A stretch of DNA of 64,000 bases from contig JACAAK010000007.1 in assembly GCA_025093985.1 (NCBI GenBank), positions 1,674,001 to 1,738,000 on the forward strand. Reading direction: 5' to 3'. The stretch's first letter is position 1, and the number at the start of each line of letters is the position of its first letter. Under the pieces are notes generated by a model. That model ran no database searches. It was given only the letters and a program-made list of their open reading frames with translations, and had not been told where the DNA came from. Shown here in pieces: positions 24,768 through 35,955 of this stretch. A program made the translations under genes and the position numbers. This DNA comes from Calvatia gigantea (taxonomy: Eukaryota; Basidiomycota; Agaricomycetes; Agaricales; Lycoperdaceae).

Positions 24768-25312
24768 ATGGTCAAGGTCGAAATTGTTGAGGAAAAGGAG
24801 GTTATCAACTCTCCTTATGGCTCTCCCTCATCCTCTCGCACAAACTCTTCAGAATCTCTTTCTTCCGTTGCTTCCGACGCTTCCGTCGAAGAGTCTTTCT
24901 TTGACCGCGTCGCCGCTCTAGTTGATATTGTTCCTCCCGCCACTCGCCATTCCATTTCCTCCAAAATCTCAAAAACAGCCTCTTTTGTAAAAAAAGGTGG
25001 TAAAGTCGCTGGAAATATCGTGTGGATTGTGACAACATCCGCCCTGCTCGTGGCACTCCCTCTTGCCCTCAGTCTGGAGGACGAAGCTAAAATTGTGGCC
25101 CAGGAGAAGGAGATGCTTGAGCAGCAGCAAGGCGCGCAGCAGGTACGCTTCTAACCACCTTGTAACACGTATCACGAGTGTTGCATTTGGTTAATTTTTT
25201 CACTCTATAACCTTTGTACTCAATACGTTCATTTTAGATGCTTGCGCCGTCCATGTACCCTCCGGGCTCCAACCAGCAGCAACCAAAAGCACTTGTACCT
25301 CCTGGCTTTTAG
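24768..25312 (+). CDS. TOM22: Mitochondrial import receptor Tom22
   Basis: Tom22 is the central receptor and organiser of the outer-membrane TOM complex. Exons 24768-25142 and 25238-25312 join in frame. The layout is typical: an acidic, Ser-rich cytosolic part (MVKVEIVEEKEV..., DASVEESFFDRVAALVDIVP), the conserved positive stretch ATRHSISSKISKTASFVKKG before the membrane, a single transmembrane segment (GNIVWIVTTSALLVALPLAL) with its usual Pro, and a short intermembrane-space tail rich in Gln (EQQQGAQQ...QQQPKALVPPGF). The length is about 150 residues, as usual. An ATG at 24768 follows a CT-rich leader. Confidence 0.92.
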
Positions 25313-25445
25313 ATGAGACTTTCTTCCCTTAATGAATGACAAACTATATCTACTTAATTTACTGCATGTTGCAACACCCCACTCAAAACATCGCTGTATG
25401 ACATAACCCGTCTTTCCTTGCATCTTCATATCCTAGTGCTTAGAG

Positions 25446-25466
25446 ACCCCGAACACGGTTCGGGGT
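25446..25466. terminator. Perfect hairpin downstream of TOM22
   Basis: A 9-bp inverted repeat (ACCCCGAAC / GTTCGGGGT) flanks a 3-base loop, about 130 bp past the TOM22 stop and 215 bp before the end of the convergent NDUFA9-type gene. It may shape the 3' ends of either transcript. The function is an inference. Confidence 0.4.
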
Positions 25467-25680
25467 GACAATTCCACATTACGTTGAATGTTGCTCCACT
25501 ACACTGTGACCTTGCCTTTCTTTTCTCCACGTCATCTACAGACGCTCTATTCATGAATATCTCTCATGGACTGCGGATGTCACTTGTCCCACTTAGCCCA
25601 CTGCTATGGTTTGATGCATGCCCCCGCTGTTGTCTATTAATAAGAAAAAGATACACGAGGACCATTGTATCAGGCTACCA

Positions 25681-27279
25681 TTACTCTACCTGTAGACGGG
25701 AGTCAAACGCGGCCAAAATCTCGGCAGGTGAACTCGGACTTACGACGGCCTTCGAAATTGGTCTGGAGGGTATCACTGTGGGTCGAATGTAGTTTTCCCT
25801 GAGAGATTTCAGACATCAACACCTAATCTGGATCAAGATGCGAAGAACTTACGCAGAGCGGTAACGCCTCAAATATGTGATTGCGTGAGATTCAATTTCG
25901 GTAGGGTTCACCCCAAAGATCTCCCAATCGCCAGGAACGCCAGCATCATCAATGTAACGTCTGACAACTTCATCGGGACTAAGTGCCGGCCACCAGACGT
26001 TTTGAGCTAGTCTGGCTGCAGCAAGCGCGACGAACTTGGGTAGCATAGGGGCTCGGGACGGGGGACGGAGAGTCACTGACGACACAAGATCAAGGAGGTA
26101 TTCGTACGTCAGAGTAGAAGGTCCTGGAAGTGACAAAGTGCGCCCAGGGACGGTGGTGGATACTAAGTTGGCGAGTACCTGAGCAACGTCAAACACCTTT
26201 GTGTAATACGACCTCAGTTATTCGCTGCATGGGTAGATTGCGGCGCGATCAAAGCTCACATGAACAGGTCGTATTTTAGTGTCCGCCTGATTCAGCTTCC
26301 ACCAGATAGGCCAGACTGGAAGCCGGTGTCAATGAACATAGTTGATACACGAATGTGGAACAACACTCACTTGCAATATTATTCAGTAACTTGTCTTCAT
26401 AGCCAAACATAGCACCGGGCCTAATAATAGTTGCTTTGGGGAAAATGGCTTTCACGCGTTCCTCGCCTTCTGCCTTGGTACGATAGAACCCGGATGGCGA
26501 TGTGGCAGATGCATTGAGATGCGAGACATGGACAAGTCGTGGGACACCTTCGGCTGCGCAGACTTTGGCAATTCGTTCGGCGCCTTCGACGTTCACATCA
26601 CCAAATTTGAAGTTCCTGTCGATGTAGAATTTGACACGTTAAGCCACAGTTCCAAAGGTCTGGTACCAATGGGAAGCGTGCCAGACAACAAGTGATGTTA
26701 CCACTCACTTGGTCTCGAAATCTCGACCGACCAAGTTGAAAACGAGATCGGAATGTCTGGCACACTCTGCAATCTGCTTTTCATTGCGAATGTCCCACTC
26801 CTGTTATAATGACCAAACACCAGTATAAGTCATGGGATGAACAAAGATCTGTTTCAGGACAAGCACCATTCGGACAATCTGCCCCAAGTCACCCATAGGC
26901 TTAAAAATTCGGGCCTCGTCTTCATCACGGTAAGGAACGATCACTCGTGTACCCATCTTGCCTATTGAATAACAGTGTGAGTTATATGCGAGTTAAATAT
27001 CAAAAGGAAAACAAGCCCATACCAAGTTTGGACACCAAGTATCTACCAAGGAATCCGGTCGCACCAAAGACAGTTACAGTGTGTCCTGAAACAGCGCTGT
27101 ATCCGGGAGGTCCATGAGAAACGACTGGCTTCTGGGTAGGGAGCGTAACAAGGTCATGGTATGCTCGCTGTCAACCAGAATGAGCTTTTTTGTTATTAGT
27201 TCCAAAGAGTTTAGAGACATACCCTGCTAGCACCAGCAGCGCGCTGCAACCGCAGCACTTTCGAGGTGGATGCCAGCAT
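25681..27279 (-). CDS. NDUFA9: Complex I 39-kDa subunit, NDUFA9 type
   Basis: This is the accessory NADH:ubiquinone oxidoreductase subunit of the short-chain dehydrogenase fold that holds a structural NADPH. The start ATG 27277-27279 gives a presequence ([19 protein letters not shown]). Further exons give [20 protein letters not shown] (nucleotide-binding GxxGxxG) near 27090, [20 protein letters not shown] near 26950 and [18 protein letters not shown] near 26740. These are followed by [20 protein letters not shown] near 26510 and [20 protein letters not shown] near 26430. The C-terminal part ends with YLRRYRSA at a GTAAGT donor (25852), followed by an exon beginning [13 protein letters not shown] and running to TAA 25681-25683. 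That last exon could be extended or spliced differently. It is divergent from the UPF0390 gene by 227 bp. Confidence 0.9.
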
Positions 27280-27506
27280 AGCCGTACTTCAAAGAGTGGA
27301 GAAAAAGCTGGACAACGCTGAGCTCAGGATGTTGGGTGCCTTTCGGTGAATGGCGGGAGAGGTCACAGCGTAATACCACGTGCTGTGTTACCTACGTCAC
27401 GCGCGATCAGGAAAGCTGATTCTCTGAACTTCGTTTGATTAAACCCAGCCCATTGACCTCTTCGACCGCCACTGTAATCCGTTGTATCCTTCTCAGCGAA
27501 GTAAAT

Positions 27507-27906
27507 ATGGTCCAAGGAAAAACTAAAGGTCTCCAAAATAAGTCGCCTTCCGCCCGGCAAGCTCAGAAAGCGGCCGCGAATGCCAAGAAGGGCAAAAAAT
27601 ATATCCCCCCTAAAAAGCCCGCCCTCGTCAAGCAAGCTCAGATGCAAAAAGTTTGTAACAGCCAACCATTTGCTATTTCGACAAGTCGGCTCATTTAAAC
27701 ACAGTCTCTTAGTACGAAAATTAATAAATCTATCGAGCGACAAATGGTATCTGCAGCCTCTGCTGGAAAACTCACGATCATGAAAAACGCAGCACCAGAG
27801 CCGTTAGTGCCGCTTCTTTCTGGAATTTTCCCTTCCCGCTTTCGCTGACTGTGCAAGCTGAAATAGGTCGGCCTCTACCTTGAAGGATAAGAAGCCTACT
27901 AAATGA
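27507..27906 (+). CDS. UPF0390 (Leydig cell tumour 10-kDa-like) small basic protein
   Basis: This is a small Lys-rich protein conserved from fungi to animals; its function is poorly known and a nucleolar location is likely. Exons 27507-27650, 27705-27802 and 27867-27906 join in frame. The N terminus MVQGKTKGLQNKSPSARQAQ and KKGKKYIPPKKPALVKQA are the family signature; STKINKSIERQMVSAASAGK and LTIMKN follow. The last exon gives SASTLKDKKPTK and TGA 27904-27906. If the last intron were not removed, the frame would run on to a different stop near 27850; the spliced form fits the family better. Confidence 0.85.
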
Positions 27907-28510
27907 CCGCTACTTTCGAGCAAGTGAGAACAGATAACGGACCTTCCGCACATTCCTGATATGCTTGCAATACTTAAAAAGACCGTCTACCGACCAACAA
28001 GTCAAAGTTCCTAGGAGATAATTGATGTATCCACACGGCCAGGTGTGGCTCAAGGTCTAGTGGCGGAACAATGATAGTATAGGGTATGAGGCTTGCAGAG
28101 GTCGCGCCGAAGTGTGCCTCATGACTAGGAGATTCCGTCCAACAGCTGCACACTGCTAGGGAACATGTTGTACTCAGTTGGAACACTTGTTCAATTTCGA
28201 GGACAATAAACATCCTATCAAAAGTGGAATGTTGTTCAACGAAAACCTTGACACAAAAATTGAGGTTTCGAGAATTTGGGTGTGTCCTGCATCGCGCGAC
28301 CACTCTGGTTGCCTGGCCAAAATGTGTATGTATCTCTCACTTTGTGCTTATCCTATATCAGTTCAAACTTTATTAAACTTTCGACTTCCTTACCTCAATG
28401 CCTCACCATCTAATTTTTTCAAATATATTACATTACATAATACAGTATTTTGATTGAATCTTTGATTTTCCGTCAGCCTCCAAACTTTGGACCTCATTGA
28501 CATCCACAAA
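27907..28510. other. Intergenic, no gene seen
   Basis: About 600 bp, AT-rich toward 28350-28470, upstream of SAS10. No conserved frame seen. Confidence 0.4.
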
Positions 28511-30760
28511 ATGCCTCGACGTCCACCAAAAAAGTCCAAAGGAGGCAAGCCCCGGCCAGTCAAAAGATCAGACGCGAAATTGGACCGAATGGCAAACTGC
28601 TAGTGACATCCCTCTGAACGAAGAGGACGCTTGTAAGTGCTGCGCGTGCTCCATGCTGCTTCAGTTCCCAAATTCAAGTTCTCGGGCCAGTCCACGCCTC
28701 CAAGGATAAAATTCTACTAGGTGATGATACGTATGACAATGACGACGATGGAGATGATGATGAAGTTTTTGCGTTGAAAGGGCTTGATAGAGACGAGGAT
28801 GACGAGGAAGGGGAGGATTATGGGGAGGATGAAGGCGGCTATGAAGAGGACGAAGAGGACTCGATTTCAATTCCTACTTCGAAATCAAAGAAAAAAAGTA
28901 GGAAGAACAAGGGAAAGCTGAAGAGCTCGGACGATGAAGAGGAAGAAGAGGAAGTAGAAACATGGGGGCGTGGAAAGGCTGCCTATTACTCGTCAAATGC
29001 TGCTCAGTTGGAGTCTGATGACGAGGAAGGTCATGAGCTAGAGGAGCAAGAAGCGAAGCGACTGCAAAAGAAAGCGTTGGAAGGCATGGGTGATGACGAT
29101 TTCGGCTTAAACGACAATCATGAAATCCCCCGTACAGGTGACTATCTGGAGTGAGTGGAATTTTCTGGCAACGGGAGCGTTTGCCACTAACAGGGCCTCA
29201 GGGAAACTGAAGAGATTCCGCCGAGCATATTGCCTTCGCTACCAAAGGACAAGCGGTTACTTCTCCGACACCTGGAGAGGACAAACCCAGAAGCCCTCGC
29301 CTTAGCTCGTGATTGGGATGACACGGTGTGGACGTTGGTGAAGACGCGTAAACGAATTGCACAGTCAGTTGTTTCCTCTCGTTACCCACATTCGATGCTC
29401 AACGATATTGCAGAATGCGATCCGCAGAAATCGACCTTGTTAGCGCGGGAATGGCACACCTACACTATCGTGAGTCCCAACCAAGCCCCTAACAATCCGC
29501 CAACTAATAGTCTAATTAGAGGCGTTACTAACCTATGCGACTATGTTGGCATACTACTTGCACTTGCGAACCAGTCCAAAGTATGCACAACGACCCGAAC
29601 TCCTCACCTCCCACCCAATCATGCAACGGCTTTTGACTCTCAAACAGTCCGTGTCGACTATAGAAGACCTTGGTTTCACGCTTTCTGATTCTGAACCAGA
29701 GTTTGACGAGGAAGATGACGAAAGCCTGGATTTGTCCGATGGGGAGCAGAATGCCGAAGGCTCCTGGCAAATGGGCAAGCAAGAAAGGCCTGGAGCCGGG
29801 AGAGTTGGATGCTCTCCTTGAAGATGCGCAGCTCTCCGTCTCAGTTCGCACAGCCGAAAACAAAACCTATTGCAGTGCAACCTCTGGATGACAGGCCACC
29901 TAAAAAGAAACGTAAACTGTCGTCAACCCCATCAAAGCCTACCACCAAACCCATCTTTGATCTCGAAGAACCGGAATTCACTTCATCAAGTAAAAGAAAT
30001 CAGGTTTCGGGGATCGACTCAGGGATGGGTGATGCATACGGTGAGGCAACACACTTGCAAGATGTTGATGCTGCCGACAAAAGTGCCCGCAAGAAAACGT
30101 TGCGCTTCCACACATCCAAGATTGAAAGTGCCAGTGCTCGTCGGTCAGGCGCGCGGAACCAGGGCCATGGGAGGTGATGACGATATACCCTACCGTGAAC
30201 GAAAGAAGGAGAAAGAAGCTAGGTTACTGCGAGAGGCGGGGAATAAGGTCCAGAATCAAGGAGGAGAGGACCTTGATGATTCTGAGCCACCTCAGCGGAC
30301 GCCGAAAAAAAGAATGCGGGGAGATGAGAGTGGTGAGGAAGATGACCCTGACGGTCCTGACGGCTATTATGAGCTCGTCAAGAAGAAGAGCAATGAAAGA
30401 AAGGAACGAAAGAAGGCCGGGTATGATGCTACTCGGGCCGCTGAACGGTCAGTCCATTACCTGCTTTCTGGGTTTTTGTACGCAGCTGATGACTACCATA
30501 GCAGCGTGGTTGAGGAAGGTGCAAATGAGGGACCTCGGTCTCTCACCCGCGCAATCCTTACGAACAAAGGACTTACACCACACCGGTCGAAATCCGTGCG
30601 CAATCCCCGCGTTAAAAAGCGACAGAAATACGAGAAGGCGAAGAAGAAGTTGGCCTCTCAGAAAGCTGTTTACAGGGGTGGCTTGGCAAGCACTGGAGGA
30701 CGGTACGAAGGCGAGAAGTCGGGTATATCCAAAGTCATCAAGAGCATTAAGCTTGGATAG
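28511..30760 (+). CDS. SAS10: Sas10/Utp3-like small-subunit processome protein, frame breaks
   Basis: Sas10/Utp3 is an essential nucleolar protein of the small-subunit processome, needed for 18S rRNA maturation. From ATG 28511 the exons encode a basic N terminus, SDIPLNEEDA joined to FHASKDKILLGDDTYD, and a long acidic tract. The Sas10/Utp3/C1D domain follows (LPKDKRLLLRHLERTNPEAL, spliced to MAHLHYQALLTYATMLAYYL), then KKGLEPGELDALLED and PYRERKKEKEARLL. The conserved C-terminal Sas10 domain is LTRAILTNKGLTPHRSKSVR to SGISKVIKSIKLG, TAA 30758-30760. Real introns were placed at 29151-29201 and 29364-29413 and from 29470. At about 28575, 29775, 29845 and 30160 the conserved protein changes frame by +1 with no usable splice sites. 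A fifth mismatch is at a 38-base intron-like stretch after 30447. Confidence 0.8.
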
Positions 30761-32716
30761 CTGGGCTATCTTGTCAGGCTTCTCTGGTTTCTACGTCTCG
30801 CATATACCACCATATTCTACCTGCGCCTGTAGACACACTTATCAGTGACCGACATTGTTCGCAGAAACCCCCCCCAATTTCTGGGGTCCAGGACATGCAC
30901 TTAATTAAACAGGTTTTGAGTTGACCAATATGATAAATTGATATGATTGAACTCAGGTATTTGTGACAATACGATAGTTCACTGTGGGGTCTCCCGCAAA
31001 GAGTTCAAGAGCATATCATACACCATGAACCGCAAACGCTTTTGATAGCAGAGAAGCGAAGCATACAGTATCGGGTGTGAAATAACCAATGGTCGGCGTT
31101 CGTTGATAGACTAGTTAGCCCCCCCCCCAAATCCATCTCATGTTGGGCATTATCAAAAGCAGAGGACGCCTACCATCGGAATCAAGGGCCGTGGTAGATT
31201 TAGCAAGAAGAGGGAGAGCGGAAGTACATGGAATTGACGGATAAAAACATGCATTGACTTCAACGTAGTTGGGCGGGAAACGAAGATAGCGGCAAGCGAA
31301 TTGTTACTATGTTAGGCATGCGCGAATGTACTTGTCACCAGAACTTCTTGTTCGCTGGTAGGAATCCTACTTTGTTGGGGTATCCTGAAATCTTATTGCA
31401 GCATATGAGCGGCAATATGTCTGTGAGCCTTCAAGTGACCCCGCAGAACTCTTCAAGCGTCAACACAATGGCCGGATAGATAAATTGACTTACTTGGCGC
31501 TGGTCGATCAGAAGTCCCTTGCCCTTGCCCTATGGGCAACGTCCAGCGCTCCGATACCACCACCACGAGTGGGGCGGGTGAAGACAGGGAGTTGGGGAGC
31601 TGTGAGTTACCTGTGAGCAGATCTATGCATTTACACTGGTCGGGATTATGGCTTTAGCTTGTAAGAGCCGTTGGGTGCCAGGAGATGTCATTAGGACCAG
31701 AAGAGTGGCGGGAAAGATTCAACAACGAACAACAAAGAACAGCAGCTGTGACAGCCAAGGGAACGACCGCTCAGATCCGATGAACACGCTGGACAATATG
31801 AACAAGACGCCTGCAAGACATGCGTAGTGGGCAGCACACTTTGTTTTGCGCTGCCTGTTTAATCCAGATAGGTCACTATTTGAGGGAACTAAAGGGTGTT
31901 GAAGGGAAATGGCAAGGTTATATGACATAGCGAGGGATGTTGAGAGCGAGATGGTTGCACTAAGAGCCAGTGCTGCAAGCGCGTAAAGTCAAATCGTCTG
32001 CCATTAACGACGCTAATCAAGAACAGCGCAATTCTCTGGGCGACAATACCAACCTACACAGAAACCTTGGATTCGGAACAGATGCGGAGGAAAGCGAACT
32101 CAACAGCTGTGTTCAACCAGAGGAGCTGCCTGAGCTCAATCCAGCGATGTGCACTGCCCACCAGCTCCAGCGGTGCGATTAAGTTAGAGCGCGTAAGTCC
32201 ACTAGGAGGAACAGCACACTGTAAAGGGTAAGCGAATGTTTGATTGTAGGTTATGAAACCGAAAGACTGAGCTTGACAGGAAAGGTTCAGTGTCAGCGCT
32301 TATCAACCCTTGACAGGCCTTAATGGCCTTCTTTTTTTTTGTTTGTGGCCTTTGTTTGGATGTCATCATCAATGCATCAATCATTGTCTCGGACAATGAA
32401 TCCACAACGACAATGCAATTTCGCAACCATTGTGCTGTAGTCCTCGAAGTATGTATAAAGACGCGTCCAAACTCACATCTGCTCTACAACAGGTCCCATC
32501 CTGGGAATCTAATTTACCACCAGTCCCCCCCGATTCGTTCTCCCTCAAATCCCCCAACCAACATCGTCCATAGGTGAGTCCGTTTGTTCTCCATGAATGT
32601 TATCGTTCCCATTTCCTGCCTATAGTGAACATTGACCTCAAAGTATCGCCGGTCGATCAATTTTTGACATCTCTCTTCAGTTCTAAATCTCGCTTATTCC
32701 GACGCCAGCCCTATTC
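30761..32716. other. Gene-poor region of about 2 kb
   Basis: Only short, unconserved frames on either strand. It has two C-runs (about 30868 and 31119). A TATAAAG word at 32453 may belong to the promoter of the gene starting at 32717. No RNA gene recognised. Confidence 0.4.
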
Positions 32717-33946
32717 ATGTCTTCCGCTATGACTACATCAACAAGCCTTGTTGAGGCTATCAATTTCTTGACATGTCCACTTTCGCTGATGGTCCCACAA
32801 TTTACGATTAACTCACTTCAGCAAATTCTCCTTTCGACTCTTATTGCCGTGCCTGCCTGGCTCCGCAACTCTCGCTTAACTCTTACCTTCTCTTCTGCTG
32901 CACCTCCACGCCCCATCTTCGCTGCTTGTATTGCTACCAACCTCGAATGGTATGACTGGTTCTATGCCCTTGGCGGCCGTGAGTTCGACCTCATCATCGA
33001 GCATGCCCAAGTATCCGTCCAGATCACTGGTATCCCCGAGCGCACCATTGTCTGGAAACGAGCTCCTGCTATGCGTCCTACTTTCACCCCAGCCATCACA
33101 CTCTCTACACTTGAGCCAAAAGTCCAAGTCCCGGTCAGCAAGTCCAGCAAGTCCAGCCAATCCATTAGGCAGAACACGATTCCTACTCCTATTGTGGTCA
33201 ATCCCCCGGTTGCTCATCACCAGTCTAAGACTCTGGCGCAACAGCTCCTGCAGTCCGAACACGAGAAGGAGGAAGCAGACGAAATTTTCGCTATGATATC
33301 TAACCTCGATGCCTGCTTCATCTCCCCTACCCCTACTCCCAAATCCTTCAGCATCCCCAAAGCATCTATAGCCGAGGCACCTGCTTCTCATTTTACTCGC
33401 CTGTCCGCCCTCGAAGAGGAGATTTTCCACTCGCGTTCACCTTTCCGTCAATCAACTTTTGTCCCGCATCGTAACACCCCTTCCCCAGTATCATCTCCCG
33501 AATCTTCCAGAGCCGGTTCTCCCTTTTCGTCCCACTGCTCTTCTCAAGAGAGTATCACTTCTGCCTCAAGGACTTCATCTCCACCTTCCTCCCCTACCAA
33601 ATCTCCCGTAAAATATTTCGTACCGCCTCCCGAACGTAGGCCTTCAGCTCTCCGCCGCGAAACTCCTCCCCAGTGTGCCCGTACCGACAGGAACCAAGTC
33701 CAGCGCTACCTCTACCAAGGTGGCCAGAGCATCGTCTTGACCGGCGGTGTCATGCTTGGCAGTTCCAGTAAAAAAATTCAGCTCCTGCCCGCGCTGCGCC
33801 TCCCGTCCCTACTCCAAAGCACCGTGCCCTCGCTGTCGGGCAGAGGACCTCCCGTTTCATGGCCAAACCTCAGTCTCAGACCAGCCCCAGCCCCTGGAGG
33901 CGCGGTATGGTCCGCTCTTGAGGATAGGCGTTTCCAAGCAAACTGA
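32717..33946 (+). CDS. Unidentified protein with Ser/Pro-rich middle
   Basis: I do not recognise it with confidence. A single open frame from ATG 32717 gives a folded-looking N-terminal domain of about 130 residues (VPQFTINSLQQILLSTLIAV, NLEWYDWFYALGGREFDLII, EHAQVSVQITGIPE). The spacing of hydrophobic strands loosely recalls the BTG/Tob anti-proliferative domain, but this is a guess. A Ser/Pro-rich linker follows (SPVSSPESSRAGSPFSSH, SRTSSPPSSPTKSPVKYF). Then come the conserved-looking RNQVQRYLYQGGQSIVLTGG and VMLG near 33700-33760. After an A7 run (33770) the continuing frame becomes Leu-rich. The next frame would give FSSCPRCASRPYSKAPCPRC, a four-cysteine pattern that looks more like protein. 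The true C terminus is therefore uncertain. Confidence 0.6.
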   Translation: MSSAMTTSTSLVEAINFLTCPLSLMVPQFTINSLQQILLSTLIAVPAWLRNSRLTLTFSSAAPPRPIFAACIATNLEWYDWFYALGGREFDLIIEHAQVSVQITGIPERTIVWKRAPAMRPTFTPAITLSTLEPKVQVPVSKSSKSSQSIRQNTIPTPIVVNPPVAHHQSKTLAQQLLQSEHEKEEADEIFAMISNLDACFISPTPTPKSFSIPKASIAEAPASHFTRLSALEEEIFHSRSPFRQSTFVPHRNTPSPVSSPESSRAGSPFSSHCSSQESITSASRTSSPPSSPTKSPVKYFVPPPERRPSALRRETPPQCARTDRNQVQRYLYQGGQSIVLTGGVMLGSSSKKIQLLPALRLPSLLQSTVPSLSGRGPPVSWPNLSLRPAPAPGGAVWSALEDRRFQAN

Positions 33947-34728
33947 CAGTATGACTGGCTTCATACGGTGATGGCAACATGACTGAGCTTTTTTTAAGCT
34001 TCCGCTCTTCATGATGTTTTTTGTTGTATTATTACTTACCTGTCCCCTCCCCTTTTGATTGATAGAGCCACATGGATTGACTCCAACCCCTCTTTCTCAG
34101 TACATAGTGACGTTCGGTTTTACTCTCTAATTGCATTCTTGGACAGATTCATTGATTTCTGCGTTGTGGTATACTTGTGCTGTATTTCTAGTTAGGTCGA
34201 TAAGGGTGTCATGTGTCCGACATCCACGCTTTTGAAGACGTAATGAATGGCCTTTGGTCGTATTCTTTCTGGGAAAGGTTTGAATCCTTGGAATCTCAAC
34301 CTGCACGGTTCTTGTTATGCAAACAGAGAGCAAGCTAAGCCTTCATTTGGTTGAATGTTCCGCGCCTCTCTTGGCATCTTAACCTTTGCAGTTCAAAATA
34401 AATTATCCCAAACCAGATATAGATGAGTTTGGATGTCCAGGAGTACAGAAAGAAGTCTTCCACGAGGACGAGAATTCAAATCCACCCACCCGTGAAGATC
34501 GATTCAAAAAATAGTCGTGAAAAAGACGAAGGACTCTTCTATTGGAAGATTCTGTCTCATCCGCGAAGATGGGATACCGCGGAGATAATGCAGGGACTGG
34601 CGAACACAAAAACTGACAATTTGTGTGCAATGTTGCGGATACTTGTCTGCTGTGACGTGGATTGTGGTATAGGCAAGAAGCAGGTGTACGACCAGACAAG
34701 TGATACAAAGGAGGCAACAGTTTTGGGT
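33947..34728. other. Intergenic, no gene seen
   Basis: About 780 bp between convergent genes. Minus-strand frames near 34400-34730 are likely chance openings behind the FCF2 stop. Confidence 0.4.
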
Positions 34729-35749
34729 TCACCATTTGGGCTTCCGAAGCGCTTGCTTCGCTCTGAGAGTATTTTTGCCTTTTGCACCCCGAACGACTTG
34801 TAGTTCGTTGAACTTTTTCTTTGCGTACCGTTTTGTTTCCGCGTCGTCGATGAGTTCGTCCAACAAAGTCCGTTTGCGCTGACTTTTGGGGAGGTTGTCG
34901 GCATTCGAGCCCCCAAATGGAGATTCAGTCGCCACAATCTGGCCAACCTGGCGCCGACCCTCAGTTCAGTGGACTTCGCAAGGGGACATGGACCTACTGC
35001 AAAGTACTTCGGCAGGCCCTTTATTCCCTTACCCTCGCCTTCATCTTTGCGATAGAACCTTTTGGGGTCCAACTGGTTGCGTAAGCGTAAAGCTTCTACC
35101 TCACGGTGTAAGCGGGGTAGGTCCGCCTCCGGAGGAGCTGGCATGTCAAACCAGTCAGGTCCGGCCGTTTGCTTCTTGAGCTATACTACAATCAGTACTT
35201 CGTTCTAATCGTCTGAAATAAAACGCACCTCTTTCTTCTCTCGCTTTGTGAGAGGCTTTCCTGCTTTTGTGAGTTCCAGGGGTGGGAGGGGGGGAGAAAC
35301 AATCGCCCGTGATGACGATGCTTTTTTTTCAACTTCTTCGACTTCTGGATCCCTCACCAATAGCCCAGCTTCTCCTCGCGTTTCACCAACCTGGAGATAT
35401 GATGAGGGTAGGTTTCCCGGATTAAGTCTTGGGAGTGATCTGCACCATTAAGGTCTGTGGTAGCCTTCATTCGCAATAGCAAAGGAACGCACGGCTGTTC
35501 AACATCATTCAATATGAGTATATCTTCATTGTCTTCTTGCGGATTGCCTTCTAGCAGAAGGGACCCGGCAGCTTCAGCTGCCGCGGCACTTTCTCTAGCC
35601 CGTTGAAGAAGTGATTGTAAATAGTCTTCTGTAATTTCTTCTCCAGAATCACTTGAGTTATCACTTTCTGATTCCGATGTTGTATCAGCGCTGCTTGATT
35701 CGGACTCAGATTCAGACTCGGACTCTAAGAGGTCGAGAGTTAGGATCAT
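34729..35749 (-). CDS. FCF2: rRNA-processing factor Fcf2
   Basis: Fcf2 is a nucleolar factor for early 18S rRNA cleavages (sites A0, A1 and A2). The start ATG is 35747-35749. The N-terminal exon is highly acidic with a Glu-Ser repeat (ESESESESESSS) and Ala-rich helix. Middle exons carry LVKREEKLGYW-type and GKPLTKREKKE segments. The conserved Fcf2 domain is KQTAGPDWFDMPAPPEADLP, LRLRNQLDPKRFYRKDEGEG, LPKYFA, spliced (donor GTAGGT) to VGQIVATESPFGG, then RKRTLLDELIDDAETKRYAK and KKFNELQVV. The stop is TGA 34729-34731. It is divergent from COQ5 with 206 bp between starts, a likely shared promoter. Confidence 0.9.
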
Positions 35750-35955
35750 GGTGGGTGACAAAAAGATCAAATGTTAACATAGAGTACATACCAGTTGCTC
35801 TTTCTTTCCCCTTCCCCCCTGTTGGGAGTAGCGTTGAGATTGTTGTGGCCATCGTGAAGGAAATTGAAATGAAATCTGAGATCCCTCATTTAAAAAACCT
35901 GTGGAAGCACGTGACAACCACAATTTCCTTTCGGTACCCGTTTCGCATCGGAGTG

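Noticed and set aside
25446..25466. Possible tRNA T-arm (GGTTCG context)
   Set aside because: The palindrome is a simple hairpin; no acceptor stem, D-arm or anticodon arm can be folded around it.
29364..29519. Additional frame shifts in SAS10 between 29360 and 29520
   Set aside because: Two ordinary introns (29364-29413 and from 29470 to about 29519) fully explain these, giving the conserved MAHLHYQALLTYA.
28551..30170. Ultra-short introns (13, 10 and 19 bases, all bounded by GT..AG) explaining the SAS10 frame breaks
   Set aside because: They fit arithmetically at three sites but are far below known fungal intron lengths, and the fourth site (near 29775) has no GT.
31719..31928. Minus-strand short frame with hydrophobic stretch
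   Set aside because: No conserved motif and no neighbouring exon; the surroundings are non-coding.
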